Assembly: GCF_000934765.1 (NCBI RefSeq)
Contig: NZ_JYNN01000011.1
Coordinates: 1 to 64,000, forward strand
DNA: 64,000 nt
Direction of reading: 5' to 3'
Origin: Thiomicrospira microaerophila
GTDB taxonomy: Bacteria; Pseudomonadota; Gammaproteobacteria; Thiomicrospirales; Thiomicrospiraceae
The position numbers and the translations under genes were made by a program. This document shows, piece by piece, positions 45,601 to 51,600 of this stretch. The notes beneath the pieces were generated by a model. That model worked only from the letters and a program-made list of their open reading frames with translations, made no database searches and was not told the DNA's origin. The stretch's first letter is position 1. Each line of letters begins with the position of its first letter.

Positions 45601-48600
45601 TATCTATGTCTTTAAATGCAAGTAATTCACTGAGTGTGACTTGCGGCCAATTGATATCGTTGGCTTTGAGTAGGTTGCTCAGGTTGAGTTCTAGCCCTGG
45701 GATATTGAGCTTCGGTAAGCTGAAGACGAACTCTGGCAGACTTAGGTTTGGCCAGTCGAGGTTCCAAGGCGCTGAGCTATCGTCGGTTTTATAGCCGTTG
45801 TGTTCCGTTTGTCCTTCGGGGATCAGGCCTTTGAGGTAGTCACCTAGCCCGCTGAGGTTGAGGTTAGGCAAGCCGAAGTTAAAGTCAAACATACCACCTA
45901 GGCTTGGCATTTTAAGGCCGAGCATGTCGAGGTTAAAGCCGCTGAGGTTGAGTTTGGGTAGATTGAACACGAACTCAGTTAGGCTGAGGTTGGGCCAGTC
46001 GATGTTCCAAGGGGCGGAGGCGTCATCGGTTTGATAGCCTTGGAATTGGGTTTGTCCTTCGGGAATTAAACCTTTGAGGTAGTCTGCAAGTCCACCTAGG
46101 CTGATATCCGGCCATTCTGGGAGCAGTTGGTCGAACGCGAAGTTGACTTTTAATCCGTCAATTCCGAGTTTTGGCAGGCTCATTAGGAATTCGGGCAAGG
46201 TGATGTTGGCCCAGTCTAGTTTGAGCTCGGGGCGCGCATCACTGAGTTCAGTCAGTTTTTTGTCTTTGAGATCGGCTGGAATCGTGGGTAACGTAATGCC
46301 GAAGGTTCCGAGTGTTTGCCCTACTTGATGCAGTTTGTTGAGCAGGTCTTCAAGACCGAGTGCAGAGGGGTCAATGTCAATGTTGATGTTTAAGGCACTT
46401 AAGGTGGCTTGAAGGTCGGCTAGTTTGACCGCTGGCAATAAGCTCGCCCATTGTTGGCTATAACGCTCGATCAGGAGTCCAAAATCAGGCATGGCAAGCT
46501 CACCTAAGCCTAGTTCGCGCTGCCCAAGGGTGAACAGGAGTTCCGTTAGGTTGATGTTTTGCCAATCCGGTGTGCTATTGTCGGGGTTTAACAGGTCTGC
46601 TAAGGACATGTTGGCGAGTTTGAGCAATTCAAGACCGGGGATGTCAAAGCCGATATTGGGCAGTGCTAGCCCCAGTTGGTCTAGGCTGAGCCCTTGCCAA
46701 TCGATTTGCCCGGCAAGGCCACTGAGGCTGGCTAGGTTGAAGCTGGGTAATGTGGGTAGACTGAAGTCGATGAACGGGAATTGCGCCATCGAGAGGTTAA
46801 AGTCGGGCAGCGTTATTTTTGCCGCAAGCTCGGCGCTGAGTTCAAAGGTGTTGATGTTGAATGGGAGGTCTTCAACACGCATCTCTAGGTCTTCAATGAG
46901 TGGCGTGGTGCCATCGGCTTTTGTGAGCGCAATCGAACCGACATTGAGTTGACCGATCATGCCGCTTTGGTTGTTGATGTCGGCGAGCATGACCACACCG
47001 GCAAGCCCGCTGAGGTTAAGCTGAACACCGGCACCTCCCTCACCCACGGTGAGCGCGGTTTGTCCTTGGTTGAGTGTGATGATAAAGCCGTGCTGAGAGA
47101 CACCGGCTTCGAGTTCCATTTGTTCGCGTACGATACCCACTTGCCCAGATAGGGTGTAGCTCACATCGCCAAACGAGAGTCCTAGGTCTAAATCCGCACC
47201 CAGTGCAAAAAATTCGTGGTGTCGCGCGTCTGTGTAGTCAAACGCGAGTCCATCAAAGCCGGCCTTTTTGGCTTGGCCTGTGGTGTTAAAACCTAGGTTA
47301 ACGCTGCGAATTTGCGCGATCGCTAAACCGCTAAGTGGATTATCTTGGTCATCTGTTAAACCTAAGTGTCCGACACGCAAGACCCCTGCCGCACCTTGAT
47401 CAGACAACACAAAACCGCCGTTAATCTCGCTGGCACTCAATTTTACGCTTCCGGCCACTAGGCTGAGTGCGCCTTCTTCTAGCGTGATTTGTAAATCCTC
47501 AGCGCCGTATTGACTTACGGTTGCATAGGCACTCACTTCACTGCCGGCAATGCCCGCAATGATCTGTCCGCTAAAGGCGATTTGCTTACCTAAAGCGCCA
47601 TCAAGATCAAGCGCCATATCAATACCGGCCATCACTTCAAGCGCTATCGCCTTGTCAGCGGAAAAATCCAATACACTGCCATCTGCAGCGGCTTGGTTAA
47701 TCACCAAACTCATGCGCTCACCTGCCAAAGTGATATCGTTCACACCGACCAACTCGGCAGACACTACCGATGCTTTACCCGCCGTCCAATTGCGTAAGTT
47801 TTCACCCTCACCGCGCTCACTGAACAAGCCGAGAACAAAATCCATTTCGGTGACGTTTAGACCAGCTGCGTCAGGCGTCCCCCCTTGACTACCCACAAAC
47901 GCGTTTAAGCCGCCGCCAGCGATTACTAGACGATCGACCGCCACTGTGTTGCCTTGGGCATCTTGTGCCGTGGTGATGGCTTTTTCAAGCGCAAAGTAGC
48001 CATCAACCTGCATAAAACCAAACACATCGAGTGCCATATCACCCGAAACGCGCATTTGTTGGCCGACCGAACCATCCAGCTCTAATGTAAATGAGGTAGA
48101 GATACCTGTTGCCACGACTAGTTCAGAAACCGCAAAGTCAACCACGAGATTCGGGTCGATATCTGCCACCAAATTAGGCTGTGTAATCACTTCACCCTTT
48201 TGCAAAACCGTGATATTGGCTTGCGCGGCGGTAGGTTGGGTATTGACTTGCAATAAATTAAGCGGGGTTCCGGCTAAAGCGCCTTTGAAGGTAATATCCC
48301 ACGTTCCCGGTGCTTTACGCACTATGCTGAGATCGGTACCTTCGGGCAAAGCCGCGATTAATGCGGATTTGATCGCGGCGGAATTGGCATCAAATGCAAT
48401 GTTATCGGTTGTATAGGTTTGAGCGCCATGATTTAAACTGAGGGTAAAATGACCGTGTGCCTCAGTTTGGAGCACGAGGCGCTGTACTTCATTGACCGCG
48501 GGCGTGGTGACAGTAACGGCATTATCACGAACCAGGCCTTGCTGTACCAAAGCTAAGCTGGCATGACCGGTAATCGGCGCAACACTCGCACGTATTTTGC

Positions 48601-51600
48601 CGATATCAATCCCTGCAAGCGCACCCCTAAACTCAATTGTCCAGCGTCCGTTATCCACCGTTACATCAAAATCCGCTGCTGTGCCTGCCCCAGTTGCAAC
48701 CAGTGCATTTAGGATAGCTTCGGCACTGGCATTAAAGCCTAGGCTCGTTGTCGTGTAATCCTGACCATCAATGTCAAATACAAGGTTTAACTGCGTGTCG
48801 ATTTGCGGATTCACACGAACCTGCTGGAACTCTGCAAAAACTTCTTCAACCGCTGTTTTCGTTCGAGTTTGTCCATCACGTACTGTCGTAATCGTGACAT
48901 TCACACCATTTTTATCAAAGGCTGTAATCTGCGGAATATCTTGATAAGCCAGTTTACCGATAAAATCGATAAAAAAGGCTGGATTATTTATGTGTGAGCT
49001 GGCATCAAAGGTTACTTTAACTTTATTTTTACCTAATGCCTTATCAAGCGCGGCCTGCAACTTTCCAGCTGTCGATGTATGACTTTGTGGTGAAAAATCG
49101 ATACGTCCAGTATCCACCCCGTTCACCGTGAGTTTGTAATTGGTGAGCAAACCAGCCGCGGTACTCAAATGAATGCGTTGACGTTCACTCACATTCTGGC
49201 CTGTGGTTTCATAGCCTGTGACAATCACCTCACCATCCTGCAACGTGGTGACGCTAACGGTTGGCGTCGGCAAACTTAATGCCACCGCTAAATTTGTAAC
49301 GGGTTTACCCGCTAATGAACCAATAAATTCAATATCAAAACCCGTATCGCGCTGACCCGTGACCTGCACATTGCCTTGACCTATGCCGCTAAAGCCTTCT
49401 AACTTCACTAACAGTGCCAAACGAAGTTGTTCATCGGTCATGTCACCCGTAATAACGATCTGGGCTTGTTGCTGACCGTACATCAGTGTGAGTTCACCTT
49501 GTGAAGCATCCGTTTTTAATTGGTATTGTGCATTCAAGGTTTCAGGGTTTAGGGTTACAGATGTCATTTCAGCTTGACCCGTAACTTTTTCTGTCACTTG
49601 GGCGCTAACGCTCGGCACCTGGGCGCTAAGGGTTAGAGCAGAATAATCCGTGCCCGCTAAATCTCCAGCAAACTCTATGATAAAACCTTCTGCATGGGTG
49701 CCTTTGACATGGATATTACCTGCCACATTTTCCACGCCTGATTGAATTAACACCTCTTCAACTTTAGCTTGAATTTCAGCGCGTAAACTGGCTGCTGTAC
49801 GGTTAAGCGCAAAGCCAGCAATCGCTTGATAACCCATGTACTCAAAAACGAGATCACCGAGGACTAAATCCGTATCCACTTTTAGCTGAGTAGTCTGTTT
49901 AATATCAGGTTGTGCAATCGGGGTACCTTGAGTGGATAGGTTTTTGTTGATCACTAAATCCAGGTTTTCAGCCTGCACCATTAAATCATCAACACCGACA
50001 AACGCGGCTGAGGCGACAGAAGATTGCAAAGCCATCCATTGACGCGTGCTGTTATTGATATCGGTCATCAGCGCCAACGCCATGTCTGCGCCGGTTAAAT
50101 TAAAGCCTAGTGCCGAATCTGTGCCTGCATTAGCGCCAGCAAAAGCATCCACTTGATGCGTGCCTAACGTCAGGATATCGACAGTGACGTCTTGACCATC
50201 AGAAAGTCTGACCTCCGCACGGGTTTTCTCAATCGCGAAATTTCCTTGTACCGCCACAAAACCGGCTACATCAAGGTTTAAATTATCCGCACGGACTTTG
50301 GTAACTGAACCGGATGTACCAAAATTCACTTCACCGACCGTACCACCGAAGTCAATTTTATCCTGACCAGAACGGTTATAAATGAGCTCAAAACGGCCAT
50401 TCAGCGTAACCTGCGTGACCCCCACTAACGCCGCATCACCTATCGCATAGATGGCATAGCGGGTTTGCGCGTCCTGCTCAAAAATCGCCATCATGAAGTC
50501 AGCCTGGCTCAATTGCGCTCGCATCGACTCCATACCCAAATAAGCGTTGACCTGCTGCCCTGTCATCAGAAGGGTGACTGAGTTATCTTCAGCCACTTGA
50601 CGTGCAAAACTAAAATCACCGGAAATACCCACGCCGCCTTCAATATCGGCCACCAGGTTGGTCACATTCAATGCAAAATAAGGCGATTCGCCTACTGCGG
50701 CGGGCAGTGTAAGGGTTTTAGATAAATCCCCAACGGTGAGGGTGCGGGGATGTTGAGCGTAATCTATCTCACTGGTGTTGTATTGTAAGCGTGCGCTATC
50801 AGCACGGAGGCGATCCGTTATAAAACCGGCCCCTTCAAGAACAATATTACCTTCCACATCTAATGCTAGGGTTTTGTCCGCTTTAATCAATAACGCCAAA
50901 TCCCCCTGCGTGACACCCGCTCTAAAATCAGACAGACCAAACAGGGTGACAACTTGGTCACCTAGAATAATCAACTCATCTTGATCTTTAGAAAAGGCTA
51001 ACTGACCGGACAGGGTAAACACATCGCCTAAACTCAAATCAACCCAGCCCTCAATCGCAAAACCGAGCTTACTAAGGTCAATATTATTAAAATCAAACCC
51101 AGATAAATTCACATTCGGGAAAGCAAAATCAGGCAGGTTTAAATCAAAAATCGACAAGTTAAGTTCAGGCAAATTGAGTTTAGGCAAGGCTAACACAAAC
51201 GCCGGCAAACTCAGACTTGGCCAGTCAATATTTAAGTCTGGAAAATGGTCTGACAAATCAGGTAAGGTCATATCCAACCAATCAAAACCAACATCAGGGA
51301 AAGACAAGGACAGACCAGGCAAATCAAACCCGTTCAATGCGCTGAGGAAATTTTTCAAGGAAATATCAGGCAAGCCAACATCGGGCCATTCAACTGACCA
51401 ATCCAACTCGGAAAAACTTGGCCAAGACAAGGTCACATCCGGAAAGCTAATTGTCATACCTGGCAAGCCAATCATTTTAATCGCTAAAATGATATCAGGC
51501 ACCTTCATATCGCCCCAATTGAAATCAATCGAGGGTAAGTCGAAATCAGCCAATACCGCTTTGATGGCATCAAAATCAAAATCGGCCCATTTTACATTTG

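Larger units (their letters stand above)
26350..51060 (-). repeat. Array of ~160-residue 'FGFV' modules, interrupted by other blocks
   Basis: From residue ~980 to ~9218 a module recurs with the pattern ELDLFGFVxVxGxLAxEK, then LxDGxxVxADLLxIGG, NAFxGxNGG, LGLAxMTD, RSWTSLQA and FVGVDGLTL. Successive FGF positions at about 37868, 38360, 38880, 39362, 39845 and 40330 show a period of roughly 480-520 bp; further copies are near 43241, 43712, 44238 and 48008. At least ten copies are clear and more diverged ones fill 26.4-34.4 kb. I do not know a named family; a repeated beta-rich extracellular domain is the likely nature. Confidence 0.75.
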